64,000 nucleotides of DNA from Saprospiraceae bacterium (GTDB taxonomy: Bacteria > Bacteroidota > Bacteroidia > Chitinophagales > Saprospiraceae). Below the pieces are notes generated by a model that made no database searches, was not told where the DNA came from, and saw only the letters and a program-made list of their open reading frames with translations. Below are positions 17,968 to 25,982 of this stretch, piece after piece. Position numbers and translations under genes: made by a program. The stretch covers positions 1-64,000 of the forward strand of contig JAEUUP010000015.1 of assembly GCA_016787525.1 (NCBI GenBank), written 5' to 3'. Position 1 is the stretch's first letter, and each line of letters begins with the position of its first letter.

Positions 17968-18190
17968 ACCCCTAAATTCGTTATAGTTTCTAAAACTCAA
18001 CCCTAAATTTGTTATGGTTGTACTCCCTAAATTCGTTATAGTTGCGAAAGTAATTGATTCTCAATTAATTCCAAAAAATGAACCCCTAAATTTGTTATAA
18101 ATGACCCCTAAATTTGTTATAGTGTAACCCTAAATTCGTTATACATCAACCCTAAATTTGTTATAAATGACCCCTAAATTTGTTATAAAT
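17968..18190. repeat. Iteron array / replication origin
   Basis: Eight direct copies of CCCTAAATTYGTTAT start at 17970, 18001, 18025, 18084, 18106, 18128, 18150 and 18172. The last five are spaced exactly 22 bases, about two helical turns. The first abuts the rep start codon. The region between iterons 3 and 4 is AT-rich (18040-18080) and could be the unwinding element. The array with an adjacent Rep_3 gene defines a theta-type iteron origin and argues that this DNA is a plasmid or secondary chromosome, or was one before integration. Confidence 0.92.
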
Positions 18191-18466
18191 AGAGGTTGTA
18201 TGTACTGATAATCAAATAGTTAGAAAAAATATCGGCTCTCGGAAACAATTATAAAAACATAGTTATTAAAAGAATTACAACATACAAAAGATGCTGTTGT
18301 ATTTTTTAAGAGAAAAGAATAATTAAATAGTGTAGTAAGTATGTACTTATTTATGTGTTTAATGATTGCACCAGTTTTTTGCTATTTTGACCGAAAAGCC
18401 TTGTTTTTCTCAAAAATTAACGCTTTTCGGTCAAAATAGACAAACCGAACGACGGTAAAAAGTGGT
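18191..18466. terminator. Origin-flanking region with long inverted repeat and TAAGTA motif
   Basis: An 18-bp perfect inverted repeat (CTATTTTGACCGAAAAGC at 18382-18399 and its complement at 18422-18439) lies 28 bases downstream of the minus-strand partition gene. It is probably its terminator, or possibly a partition or regulatory site. TAAGTATGTACTTA is at 18336-18349. No gene is seen. Confidence 0.55.
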
Positions 18467-18769
18467 TTAAGATATTTCTTGCAAATCTTTATCAATCAAA
18501 GCCACTACATATTGCATGATGGTTTGGTCGGTATCTACTATTTTTTTCTTCAACTTGCGGTGCATATCTTTCGGAATATCAATCGAAAGGCGCGTTTTTG
18601 GCTCGTCCGCGGCTTTTTCAGGCATCATCAACGGCTCAATTACTGAGGGGGTCGCTTTAGCTGTTGTGAGTTGTTGAAATGCTTGCTCGACTTGTTCGGG
18701 TGAAAGTTCTGTACTTGCTTTCGCTTTTTCACTTTGCAATTTGCCAGAGAGTAAACTTTTTTTTGCCAT
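18467..18769 (-). CDS. Ribbon-helix-helix partition protein (ParB-type partner)
   Basis: The protein is 100 residues. The N-terminal half is Ala/Glu/Lys-rich and flexible. Residues about 59-100 form a ribbon-helix-helix motif (LSIDIPKDMHRKLKKKI, then TIMQYVVALIDKDL). It lies 91 bases downstream of parA on the same strand. Short ParA ATPases of type Ib partition systems pair with small RHH centromere-binding proteins such as ParG or Omega, and this fits. It should bind a centromere near the operon and control its own promoter. The many TAAGTA/TACTTA motifs nearby are candidate sites (inference). The 10-mer encodes TPSVI. Confidence 0.78.
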   Translation of the reverse strand: MAKKSLLSGKLQSEKAKASTELSPEQVEQAFQQLTTAKATPSVIEPLMMPEKAADEPKTRLSIDIPKDMHRKLKKKIVDTDQTIMQYVVALIDKDLQEIS

Positions 18770-18860
18770 GTTTTTTATTTTATCATTGTTTTTTATTTAC
18801 TTAATTAAGTATATACTTTGATAAGTTTTTACTTATTTACTTTTATTCTACTATAATTTG
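18770..18860. promoter_or_regulatory. parA-parB gap with dense TACTTA motifs
   Basis: The gap contains ACTTAATTAAGT, AAGTATATACTT (18807-18818, a perfect palindrome), AAGTTTTTACTTATTTACTT and similar words. The density of 5'-AAGTA/TACTT words is the highest of any gap and it lies between the two partition genes, so it is a good candidate operator or centromere for the RHH protein. Confidence 0.45.
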
Positions 18861-19508
18861 CTATTTTTTCATGATTTTCTCCAATTCATCCGCCAAACAA
18901 GACATTTCCTCTTTCGCTTTTTTGTCTTTATATTCAATCACGCCCCTACCCTGTGGCATAGATTCCCGATAGGCAATGCGTGTGCCTAAAGTCGAAGAAA
19001 GTACAGGAATATCGAAACCTTTGAGGACTTCAATGGCTTCTTTGTCTAAGTTCAAATTTTCGTTGAACTTGTTGAGCAACACATAGGCGGAGACGGTTGC
19101 ACCCATACTTTCCTTCGCCGACCGAGCCTCTTCATAGCCCGAAACGAATTTTTCGAGCGTCCAAATGTCCGCAATGCTGGGTAAAATGGGCAATATGACA
19201 AGGTCACTCAAGATAATGGCGCGGGTCGAAAGCTCAAATAAAGCAGGTGTGCCATCAATAAAAATCAGGTCAAACTCTTTTTTTAAGGCCAAAACGCGTT
19301 TGGACAACTCATCATTTTTGACAGCAAATGCGACCACTTTGGTTAAATCGTCGGCGCGCTCAGCCGCCCATTTTGTCGAGGTTTGGAGTTCGTAGTCGGT
19401 GTCAACGATGCAGGTCTTGTAGCCTTTGTGAGCAAAACACACAGCTAAGTTTTGAGTGATGGTACTCTTGCCTACGCCACCTTTCATGTTTGTAATTGAA
19501 ATAATCAT
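18861..19508 (-). CDS. parA: ParA-family partition ATPase
   Basis: The protein is 215 residues. The deviant Walker A motif KGGVGKST is at residues 9-16, followed by IVDTDYELQTS (Walker A') and LIFIDGTPAL (Walker B). The short length, with no N-terminal helix-turn-helix, places it in the type Ib group. It uses ATP-dependent nucleoid binding to segregate the replicon. It is first in the par operon, with the RHH partner downstream, and both are next to the iteron origin and initiator, a standard plasmid backbone. Confidence 0.9.
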   Translation of the reverse strand: MIISITNMKGGVGKSTITQNLAVCFAHKGYKTCIVDTDYELQTSTKWAAERADDLTKVVAFAVKNDELSKRVLALKKEFDLIFIDGTPALFELSTRAIILSDLVILPILPSIADIWTLEKFVSGYEEARSAKESMGATVSAYVLLNKFNENLNLDKEAIEVLKGFDIPVLSSTLGTRIAYRESMPQGRGVIEYKDKKAKEEMSCLADELEKIMKK

Positions 19509-19802
19509 AACTTAATGGTTTGATTGTCAGATATTTATCGAGAAAATAATTAAATACTTATCTAATCAAATAATGATAAACGTGTTTCCTTAGGGCTGTG
19601 GCAAAGTTGCAAAAAGTATTTGAGGTTTTACGTATTTGCTTATGTAATTTTTTGATTTTCTAAGTTAATAAGTTTTTACTTATTTAAGTATTTGAGTTTT
19701 TTGAAATAATCTTCCGTATCAAGAAATAAAAATCTAACTTTCTGCCTCGAATTACTGAGGGAGTAAATTCTTTATCCAAGATTTCGATTAAAAAAAGAAA
19801 AT
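19509..19802. promoter_or_regulatory. Divergent promoter region of parA and sufU with TACTTA motifs
   Basis: AT-rich, with repeated words of the TACTTA/TAAGTA family: TTAAATACTTATC (19550), AAGTATTTGAG (19614), AATAAGTTTTTACTTATTTAAGTATTTGAG (19668-19697). A one-mismatch 10-mer, TACTGAGGGA, is at 19751. No gene or RNA is seen. Confidence 0.45.
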
Positions 19803-20243
19803 ATGGAAAGGCAACTGACAGATTTGTATGATGATACCATTTTAGCTCACAATAAAACACCTGTGAGCTACGAAAAACGGTTGACAGCACAACACATTGT
19901 CGAAGCATATAATCCGCTGTGTGGCGACAAATTCAAGCTATTTTTTGATATTGCAGATGGACAAATTCAACAAATAAGTTTTCATGGTTATGGATGTGCC
20001 GTGTCGAAAGCAGCGACCTCTGTTTTGGTGAAACGATTGGAAGGGTTGACAATGGGCGATGCTTGGGCTGACGTGACAAATTATTTGAAAAAACTGACAA
20101 CGGAAACTGCCGAAATGATGCAATTGAACGATGCAGAATTGCGCTCTTTCGAGATTGTACGACAATTTCCTGAGCGTCTGGCATGTGCTACACTGAGTTG
20201 GGAGGCGATGAATAATTTTTTTATAAACGTTGAAAAAAAATAG
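19803..20243 (+). CDS. sufU: SufU-like iron-sulfur cluster assembly / sulfur-acceptor protein
   Basis: The protein is 146 residues. All key positions of the SufU/IscU family are present: Cys40 and Asp42 in NPLCGD, Cys65 in GYGCAVSKAATS, and Cys128 in RLACATLSW. The insertion typical of SufU over IscU appears to be present between the second and third cysteines. SufU accepts sulfur from the cysteine desulfurase SufS, which is encoded here at 30.3 kb, and delivers it to Fe-S assembly. It is followed after 5 bases by a MoaD-like gene, suggesting a combined sulfur-transfer operon that may serve molybdopterin synthesis (inference). Confidence 0.85.
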   Translation: MERQLTDLYDDTILAHNKTPVSYEKRLTAQHIVEAYNPLCGDKFKLFFDIADGQIQQISFHGYGCAVSKAATSVLVKRLEGLTMGDAWADVTNYLKKLTTETAEMMQLNDAELRSFEIVRQFPERLACATLSWEAMNNFFINVEKK

Positions 20244-20248
20244 ATGTG

Positions 20249-20521
20249 ATGGCAAAAGTCAATTTTACTGCAGCTTTAAAACGCTTTTATCCGACACTTG
20301 AACCAATGGTGGTAGAAGGAAACAGTGTTGCCGAAATCTTGGCTGTACTAGAAAAAAAACATACAGGTCTGACAGATTATCTTGTTGATGAACATGGTGA
20401 ATTGAGGCAGCACATCAATATTTTCATCGGTGACCAAATGCTAACAGACCGAACCAATTTATCTGATGAGGTGCGAGAGCGTGATGAGGTTTTAATTTTT
20501 CAAGCACTTTCAGGCGGTTAA
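20249..20521 (+). CDS. moaD: MoaD/ThiS-family small sulfur carrier
   Basis: The protein is 90 residues from the ATG at 20249; an overlapping GTG one codon earlier is possible. It is a ubiquitin-like beta-grasp domain ending in the essential Gly-Gly (QALSGG), which is adenylated and thiocarboxylated to carry sulfur. The TNLSDEVRERDEVLIF segment matches MoaD rather than ThiS. It donates sulfur to molybdopterin synthase. MoeA and XdhC lie 2.5-4.7 kb downstream on the same strand, so the region is partly dedicated to molybdenum cofactor. MoaE is not in the window. Confidence 0.78.
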   Translation: MAKVNFTAALKRFYPTLEPMVVEGNSVAEILAVLEKKHTGLTDYLVDEHGELRQHINIFIGDQMLTDRTNLSDEVRERDEVLIFQALSGG

Positions 20522-20600
20522 TGATCTAATGCTTTACGTTAATACTTATATACTTTTTTAAGTAAAAAATCACTTACTTATATAATTAAAGTCTGAAATA
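20522..20600. other. Intergenic gap with TACTTA motifs
   Basis: AATACTTATATACTTTTTTAAGTAAAAAATCACTTACTTATATAA-type sequence fills the gap between moaD and the repair gene. It belongs to the same motif family as the gaps around par. Confidence 0.4.
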
Positions 20601-21719
20601 ATGGCAGAACCACTCAAAAATATATACAACGACGCTTTTTTTGATAGTTTTTTGGCTGATTTACCTGAAATAGACCCTTCTGTATTTCGGACTAAAATCT
20701 ATGAAGATGATTGGGAAAATAAAGAATTGAAGCAGCGAATGCGACATATTGCACTTGTATTGGGCGATTTGCTACCTAAAAGCTATGCAGAAGCCACTTC
20801 GATTATCTGTCAATTTGTGGAGCGTGCAAGCGCAAAACAGCGCAGTGAGATGAATTTTGAGTATATGTTTTTGCCCGATTTTATCGAGATTTTTGGGATT
20901 GATGATTTTGAAACTTCAGTGAAAACAATGACCCAAGTGACGCAGTTCACAAGTTGTGAGTTTGCTGTACGCCCATTTTTGATTCGTTATCCCGACGAAA
21001 TGATGCAGCAAATGTACGATTGGGCAATTCACAGTCACGCTATGGTGCGTCGTTTGGCAAGTGAGGGTACGCGACCACGTTTGCCGTGGGCAATGGCAGT
21101 GCCGAGTTTGAAACGAGATCCAACGCCGATTTTGCCGATTTTGGAAAAACTAAAATCCGATGAATCAGAGACAGTTAGACGGAGTGTGGCGAACAATCTG
21201 AACGATATTGCCAAAGATTTTCCCGAAACGGTGATAGAATTGACTGAAAAATGGCGAGGTGAATCGAAAGAAGTGGATTGGGTGATACGGCACGGCAGCC
21301 GTACTTTGCTCAAACGGGCAAATCCGACTGTATTAAAAAACTTTGGGCTTGATAGTTCTATTCCTGTTGAAATATTGAATTTTGAACTCAATAAATCAGA
21401 AATCGCAATTGGCGACACACTTAATTTTTCCTTTTTGGTCAAAAATATTTCTGCCAAAGAATCCCCAAATGATTCTGAGAAGGAATACAAATTGCGTTTA
21501 GAATATGCTATTGACTATGTAAAAAGCAACGGAAAAATTTCTCGAAAAGTATTTCAAATACTGGAAAAGACAATTGGAGGAGTGCAAGTTTTGTCATTTC
21601 AACGAAAACAAAGTTTCAAAGATATGACCACTCGCAAACATCAAGAAGGTCAGCATGGTATTGCCATTTTGGTTAATGGTCAAGAAAAAGCGTATTTAAG
21701 TTTTTACGTAAGTAAGTAA
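20601..21719 (+). CDS. AlkC/AlkD-like HEAT-repeat DNA alkylation repair protein
   Basis: The protein is 372 residues. Residues 1-250 are helical HEAT-like repeats with family motifs (MYDWAIHSHAMVRRLASEGTRPRLPW, ESETVRRSVANNLNDIAKD, WVIRHGSRTLLKR). Asp/Trp/Arg residues in the concave face match the AlkD/AlkC glycosylases that excise 3-methyladenine and related cationic lesions. Residues 255-372 form a beta-rich immunoglobulin-like domain, the arrangement described for AlkC, and this favours AlkC over AlkD. It is a cytoplasmic base-excision repair enzyme. Nothing suggests inactivation. It has no copy of the 10-mer. Confidence 0.78.
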   Translation: MAEPLKNIYNDAFFDSFLADLPEIDPSVFRTKIYEDDWENKELKQRMRHIALVLGDLLPKSYAEATSIICQFVERASAKQRSEMNFEYMFLPDFIEIFGIDDFETSVKTMTQVTQFTSCEFAVRPFLIRYPDEMMQQMYDWAIHSHAMVRRLASEGTRPRLPWAMAVPSLKRDPTPILPILEKLKSDESETVRRSVANNLNDIAKDFPETVIELTEKWRGESKEVDWVIRHGSRTLLKRANPTVLKNFGLDSSIPVEILNFELNKSEIAIGDTLNFSFLVKNISAKESPNDSEKEYKLRLEYAIDYVKSNGKISRKVFQILEKTIGGVQVLSFQRKQSFKDMTTRKHQEGQHGIAILVNGQEKAYLSFYVSK

Positions 21720-21824
21720 ATAATCTATTGAGCCTTATACTTCCATAAGTTTTTGAGTAAATACTTATTTAAGTTTTAAGTTCCAATAAATTGATTATCA
21801 AATATTTATGGACTAATACAAATT
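21720..21824. other. Intergenic gap with TACTTA motifs
   Basis: Words such as TACTTCCATAAGTTTTTGAGTAAATACTTATTTAAG fill the gap. It is the same intergenic motif family. No gene is seen. Confidence 0.4.
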
Positions 21825-22901
21825 ATGAAACTCTTATTAGGTACTGCCAAAGGTTTGGTTGTTTATGAAAAAAAAGAAAAAAATTGGCAGATTGAGTCGG
21901 TACACTTCATAGGATTTCCTGTCTCTATGGTTTATGTTGACAAACGAACGAATACATGGTGGGCAGGTACTCCGCATCGGCACTGGGGGCAAAAACTGCA
22001 CCGTTCGACAGATGGCGGCAATACTTGGCAGCAAGTCGCTGCTCCAAGATACCCCTCAGTAGCAGCACTGAAAAATGGTAAACAAGCCTCCTTGAAGTTG
22101 ATTTGGTGTATGGCACAAGCAGGAGACGACAGACCCAACGAATTGTGGTTGGGAACAGAACCTGGTGGACTTTTTCACTCAAAAGACAATGGCGATACAT
22201 GGACTTTGGTCCAAAGCCTTTGGCAGCATCGTTTGAGCAGTGATTTGTGGTTTGGAGCAGGCAAAGACGAACCTTTTATACATTCGATAGTGGTTGACCC
22301 GCGAGATAGTAACCATGTTTATATTGCCGTTAGTTGCGCGGGCGTTTATGAGACAAAAGATGGTGGACAGACTTGGTCGCCACGAAATACAGGGTTGAAA
22401 GCGACCTACTTGCCCAATCCAGATGTCGAAGTTGGGCATGACCCGCACCTTTTATTGGCTTGTACAGCAGACCCCTCAGTATTATGGCAACAAAATCATT
22501 GCGGCATTTTTCGGTCAATCAACGATGGCGCGTTGTGGGACGATGTGACCGACAAAAATGGTATCGCTGATTATGGCTTCGCTTTAGCCATTGACCATGA
22601 AAATCCGCAAAGAGCATGGGTCATTCCAGCCAAAAGTGATGAGCTACGTGTACCACACGATTTAGCTCTGTGTGTGTGTAGGACAGAAGACGGTGGACAA
22701 ACTTGGCGACAATTGCGCAATGGCTTACCTCAAAATCACATTTTTGACATCGTTTTTCGCCATTCCTTTCATAACTTGGGTGATATTTTAGCTTTTGGGA
22801 CAACAACAGGCAATTTATACTTATCTGAAAATGGTGGCGATGATTGGCAATGTTTGAGTAATTATTTGGCTCGGATTGACTCGGTTTTATTTCTACCATG
22901 A
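21825..22901 (+). CDS. BNR/sialidase-type beta-propeller protein
   Basis: The protein is 358 residues. Asp-box (BNR) repeats of the form S.DGG.TW recur: STDGGNTW, SKDNGDTW, TKDGGQTW, a degenerate SINDGALW, TEDGGQTW and SENGGDDW, spaced as in a multi-bladed beta-propeller. There is no signal peptide, so it is probably cytoplasmic. The family is often called WD40/YVTN/BNR-like or glycosyl hydrolase, but the sialidase catalytic residues (Arg triad) are not evident, so enzymatic activity is unproven. Two 10-mer copies encode YPSVAA and DPSVL. Confidence 0.72.
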   Translation: MKLLLGTAKGLVVYEKKEKNWQIESVHFIGFPVSMVYVDKRTNTWWAGTPHRHWGQKLHRSTDGGNTWQQVAAPRYPSVAALKNGKQASLKLIWCMAQAGDDRPNELWLGTEPGGLFHSKDNGDTWTLVQSLWQHRLSSDLWFGAGKDEPFIHSIVVDPRDSNHVYIAVSCAGVYETKDGGQTWSPRNTGLKATYLPNPDVEVGHDPHLLLACTADPSVLWQQNHCGIFRSINDGALWDDVTDKNGIADYGFALAIDHENPQRAWVIPAKSDELRVPHDLALCVCRTEDGGQTWRQLRNGLPQNHIFDIVFRHSFHNLGDILAFGTTTGNLYLSENGGDDWQCLSNYLARIDSVLFLP

Positions 22902-22981
22902 TATAAGTTTTTAATTATGAGAGTAAATAAGTAAATACTTTTTTGAGTAAACCAATCTTTTAAGTAAAGAATTAAATAAGT
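22902..22981. other. Intergenic gap with TACTTA motifs
   Basis: AGTAAATAAGTAAATACTTTTTTGAGTAAAC and AAGTAAAGAATTAAATAAGT fill the gap before xdhC. It is the same motif family as around rep/par. Confidence 0.4.
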
Positions 22982-24007
22982 ATGAAAGAATATATTGATC
23001 AAATTGACCAGTTTTTAGCTAAAAATAAACGTTTTGCGGTAGCAACCGTCATTCAAACATGGGGTTCTGCACCGAGACCTGTTGGTTCGACGATGATTGT
23101 CTCGGAGGACTTGGAAATGTGGGGTTCGGTTTCTGGTGGTTGCGTTGAAGGGGCTATTTTGAAAGCCGTACCAAATGTTTTGAAAAACAATAAACCTCTG
23201 CGGTTGGGTTTTGGTGTCACCGATGAGGAAGCTTGGGCAGTGGGTTTGAGTTGTGGCGGACAAATTCAAGTTTTTATTGAACCGTTTTTGGGTTTGAATG
23301 AACAAAAAAAATGGGATATACTGAGGGGGGGGATTTTAGAAAATCGAGGCGCGGTTCTGTTGACTCATCTGAACGATGAGCAAAACGAACACATCTTGGT
23401 CTTACCCAATGGCGAGACGATGGGGGAGAGAACGAGTGATTTTTTGGCTCAAAATGCTTTGCGGGCTTATTCGGAGCGTAAAACCCAGACCCTCGAAACG
23501 CCTGAGGGTGAACAGTGGTTCGTACAAGTGTTTCCGCCTAAACCCAAATTGGTCGTTGTCGGGGCGGCACACATCGCGGTTGACTTGGTGCATTTGGCGC
23601 AATACTTTGGTTTTGAGACGATTGTAATTGATCCTCGCGGTATTTTTGCTGAAAAAACACAATTTTCAACACCGCCAGACCAACTTTTTGTGGATTGGCC
23701 TGCTGAAGTTTTACCCGATATGACACTTGACGCTTACACTTTTGCCGTGATGTTGACGCATGATCCCAAAATTGATGACCAAGCCTTGCATATATTGTTG
23801 ACCTCAAATGTGGCATATATTGGTGCATTGGGCAGCAAAAAAACGCATGAAAAACGTGTAAAACGACTGATACAAGCAGGTTTTTCAGATACATTGATAG
23901 CAAAAATTCATGCTCCGATAGGTGTGAATATTCAGGCAAAGTCTGCTCGCGAAATTGCGCTGAGTATTGTTGGAGAGTTGATTAAGGTTAAAAATCAGTT
24001 TTTATGA
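22982..24007 (+). CDS. xdhC: XdhC/CoxI family molybdenum-cofactor insertion protein
   Basis: The protein is 341 residues. The N-terminal XdhC/CoxI domain has the signature GSAPRPVGSTMIV and SVSGGCVEGA. A C-terminal Rossmann domain starts KLVVVGAAHIAVDL (near residue 180), and the Ala replaces the usual Gly-His-Val context. ALGSKKTHEKR is the conserved end motif. XdhC matures xanthine dehydrogenase-type enzymes by handling sulfurated Mo cofactor. It overlaps the moeA start by four bases (ATGA), a translationally coupled pair. No molybdoenzyme gene is in the window. The 10-mer copy carries an eight-G run (23325-23332), a possible slippage site. Confidence 0.84.
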   Translation: MKEYIDQIDQFLAKNKRFAVATVIQTWGSAPRPVGSTMIVSEDLEMWGSVSGGCVEGAILKAVPNVLKNNKPLRLGFGVTDEEAWAVGLSCGGQIQVFIEPFLGLNEQKKWDILRGGILENRGAVLLTHLNDEQNEHILVLPNGETMGERTSDFLAQNALRAYSERKTQTLETPEGEQWFVQVFPPKPKLVVVGAAHIAVDLVHLAQYFGFETIVIDPRGIFAEKTQFSTPPDQLFVDWPAEVLPDMTLDAYTFAVMLTHDPKIDDQALHILLTSNVAYIGALGSKKTHEKRVKRLIQAGFSDTLIAKIHAPIGVNIQAKSAREIALSIVGELIKVKNQFL

Positions 24008-25197
24008 TAACAGTTGAACAGGCGACCCAGATTATTCTTGAAAATGCTCAATATACTGAGGGGGTGAATGTGCCGTTGATGCAGTCTTTGGGGCGTATTT
24101 TGAGAGAAGATATTGTAGCGGACAGGGATTTTCCGCCTTTCGACCGTGTGACGATGGATGGTATTGCACTGGATTTTGCTGCATTCGAGAGTGGACAACG
24201 GGCATTTCGGATCGAAAACGTGCAAGCTGCAGGCAAACCACAATTGACGCTGCAAAATTCTGAAAACTGTATCGAAGTGATGACAGGGGCGATGTTACCG
24301 ATGGGAACAGATGTGGTGGTGCGCTACGAAGACGTGAAAATTAGAGATGGTGTGGCGACGATTGCAATTGACTATTTGGGTTTTCGGCAGAATATTCACC
24401 ACAAAGGCATAGACCGCACGCAAGGTGATGTGATTTTGCAAAAAGGTATCAAAATTTCGGCTGCCGAAATAGCGACTTTGGCGACAGTTGGCAAAACACA
24501 AGTGAAGGTGAGTGCTGTGCCCAAAGTAGCGATTGTGTCAACGGGCGACGAATTGGTGGAAGTGAGCGATGTCCCATTGCCTTATCAAATTCGACGGTCG
24601 AATGTGTTTGCAGTGTCTTCGCTCTTGAGGGAACAGTTTGGCATAGAGGCAGAATTATACCATTTTGTAGATGATGAATCTGCGATTAGAAAAGGTTTGC
24701 AGACAATTTTGATAGATAGTGATGTGGTTATTTTGAGCGGTGCTGTGTCCGAAGGCAAATACGATTTTGTGCCGAAAGTTTTGGCAGAATTGCAGGTTGA
24801 AAAATTATTTCATAAAGTTTCACAACGCCCTGGAAAGCCGTTTTGGTTCGGTCGAACAGAAAGGTCGGTGATTTTTGCTTTGCCTGGGAATCCTGTTTCG
24901 GCCTTTATGTGTGCCTGTCGGTATATTTTGCCTTTTGTGCGGCAACAACTTGCGACCAATTCGGTTTTGGATATGAGTGCTCGATTGGCAACGGATATTG
25001 TTTTTAAACCCGATTTGACTTATTTCTTGCCTGTAAAAATTCAAAATACTGAGGGGGGACTTCTGGCGTTACCAAGTGAAGGGCATGGCTCAGGAGATTT
25101 GGCAAATTTGAATGAAGCTGATGGTTTTTTAGAATTGCCAAAAAATAAGACCGTTTTTAAAGCTGGTGAAGTGTTTTCTTTGTTTTTATACCGATAA
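24004..25197 (+). CDS. moeA: Molybdopterin molybdotransferase MoeA
   Basis: The protein is 397 residues, normal length. Motifs in order: DRVTMDGIAL, TGAMLPMGTDVVVRYED, VSTGDELVE, RRSNVFAVSSLL, SGAVSEGKYDFV, RPGKPFWFG and LPGNPVSAFMCA. MoeA ligates molybdenum to adenylated molybdopterin in the cytoplasm. The usual GGxSxGxYD motif reads SGAVSEGKYD, a change seen in some divergent MoeA proteins. It is coupled to xdhC by an ATGA overlap. Two 10-mer copies encode YTEGV and NTEGG. Confidence 0.9.
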   Translation: MITVEQATQIILENAQYTEGVNVPLMQSLGRILREDIVADRDFPPFDRVTMDGIALDFAAFESGQRAFRIENVQAAGKPQLTLQNSENCIEVMTGAMLPMGTDVVVRYEDVKIRDGVATIAIDYLGFRQNIHHKGIDRTQGDVILQKGIKISAAEIATLATVGKTQVKVSAVPKVAIVSTGDELVEVSDVPLPYQIRRSNVFAVSSLLREQFGIEAELYHFVDDESAIRKGLQTILIDSDVVILSGAVSEGKYDFVPKVLAELQVEKLFHKVSQRPGKPFWFGRTERSVIFALPGNPVSAFMCACRYILPFVRQQLATNSVLDMSARLATDIVFKPDLTYFLPVKIQNTEGGLLALPSEGHGSGDLANLNEADGFLELPKNKTVFKAGEVFSLFLYR

Positions 25198-25263
25198 GTA
25201 TTTGATTAAATGTTTAAATAAGTGGATACTTATGTACTTTTATCATTAAAAAATTAAAAACTT
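25198..25263. other. Rightmost gap with TACTTA motifs
   Basis: AAGTATTTGATT, AAATAAGTGGATACTTATGTACTTTT and similar words. To the right of this point the motif family is no longer seen in non-coding gaps. Confidence 0.4.
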
Positions 25264-25950
25264 ATGAATAAAATACTAACTTTTGCTCTGCTCTGTATGG
25301 GGATATACGTTGCGAATGCTCAAAAGTCCAAATTTGAATGGGGTTTTGAAACGGGATTTAATGTGTCAAAAATTCAAAAATATGAATGGCAACGGACAGA
25401 TGTGCCACTTGACGACGAAAAATGGTTAGAAGGCGTTCAGTTCGCATTGAATGGGCGTTATCGGCTGTCGTCGCATTGGGCGATGAGTGTGGCGGTGCAA
25501 GCGATTCAGAAGGGATGGAAGGGGCAAACTGATGTAAGTACAGGGCCAGATAATTTAGGCATGACACCACGAGAAATCGAGCTTTATTATACCCGACTTT
25601 ACAATAGATTGAGTACGCCGCAGAAAAACAGGCTTTCTTATTTGTCTGTACCCCTCAGTCTAGAGTACCGTTTTTGGGAGGATAGACTTTATGCACAAGC
25701 AGGGGGTTATTGGGCTTTGGTGATTTCTTCGCCGTGGGAAGCGATACAAAAAACGCATGAATGGGGTGCAAATATGGGTTTTGGCTATCGCCAAGTTATG
25801 AACAAACATTGGACATTTAGCTGTGGCACGGTTTATCAACATGGTTTTTCGGATATTTATAATTCATTTGGCAACCCGAATACTTTGCCTGAATTGGCGC
25901 GGGGCAATCGGACTCTGGCGGCTAATATGGGGTTGAGTTTTAGAAAATAA
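25264..25950 (+). CDS. Exported outer-membrane beta-barrel protein
   Basis: The protein is 228 residues with a signal peptide (ends VANAQ). The mature chain has alternating amphipathic strands, begins FEWGFETGFNVSKIQ and ends in LAANMGLSFRK, a typical porin-family (OMP_b-brl) pattern in Bacteroidota. Tyr and Trp are frequent. No ligand can be predicted. It follows moeA but with its own gap and is not obviously part of the Mo-cofactor operon. The 10-mer variant (first base G on its own strand) encodes VPLSLE. Confidence 0.65.
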   Translation: MNKILTFALLCMGIYVANAQKSKFEWGFETGFNVSKIQKYEWQRTDVPLDDEKWLEGVQFALNGRYRLSSHWAMSVAVQAIQKGWKGQTDVSTGPDNLGMTPREIELYYTRLYNRLSTPQKNRLSYLSVPLSLEYRFWEDRLYAQAGGYWALVISSPWEAIQKTHEWGANMGFGYRQVMNKHWTFSCGTVYQHGFSDIYNSFGNPNTLPELARGNRTLAANMGLSFRK

Positions 25951-25982
25951 TGGACTAAAATTTGAAAATGTGAGACAAAAAA

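Noticed and set aside
17968-18190. CRISPR array at the iterons
   Set aside because: The repeats are 15-base cores at 22-base period without unique spacers of fixed length and lie beside a Rep_3 gene; there are no cas genes.
18860-25263. TAAGTA/TACTTA words taken as promoters of each gene
   Set aside because: They occur at both ends of genes and in convergent gaps and do not match the Bacteroidota -7/-33 pattern, so a promoter role is not supported; they are reported as a separate motif family.
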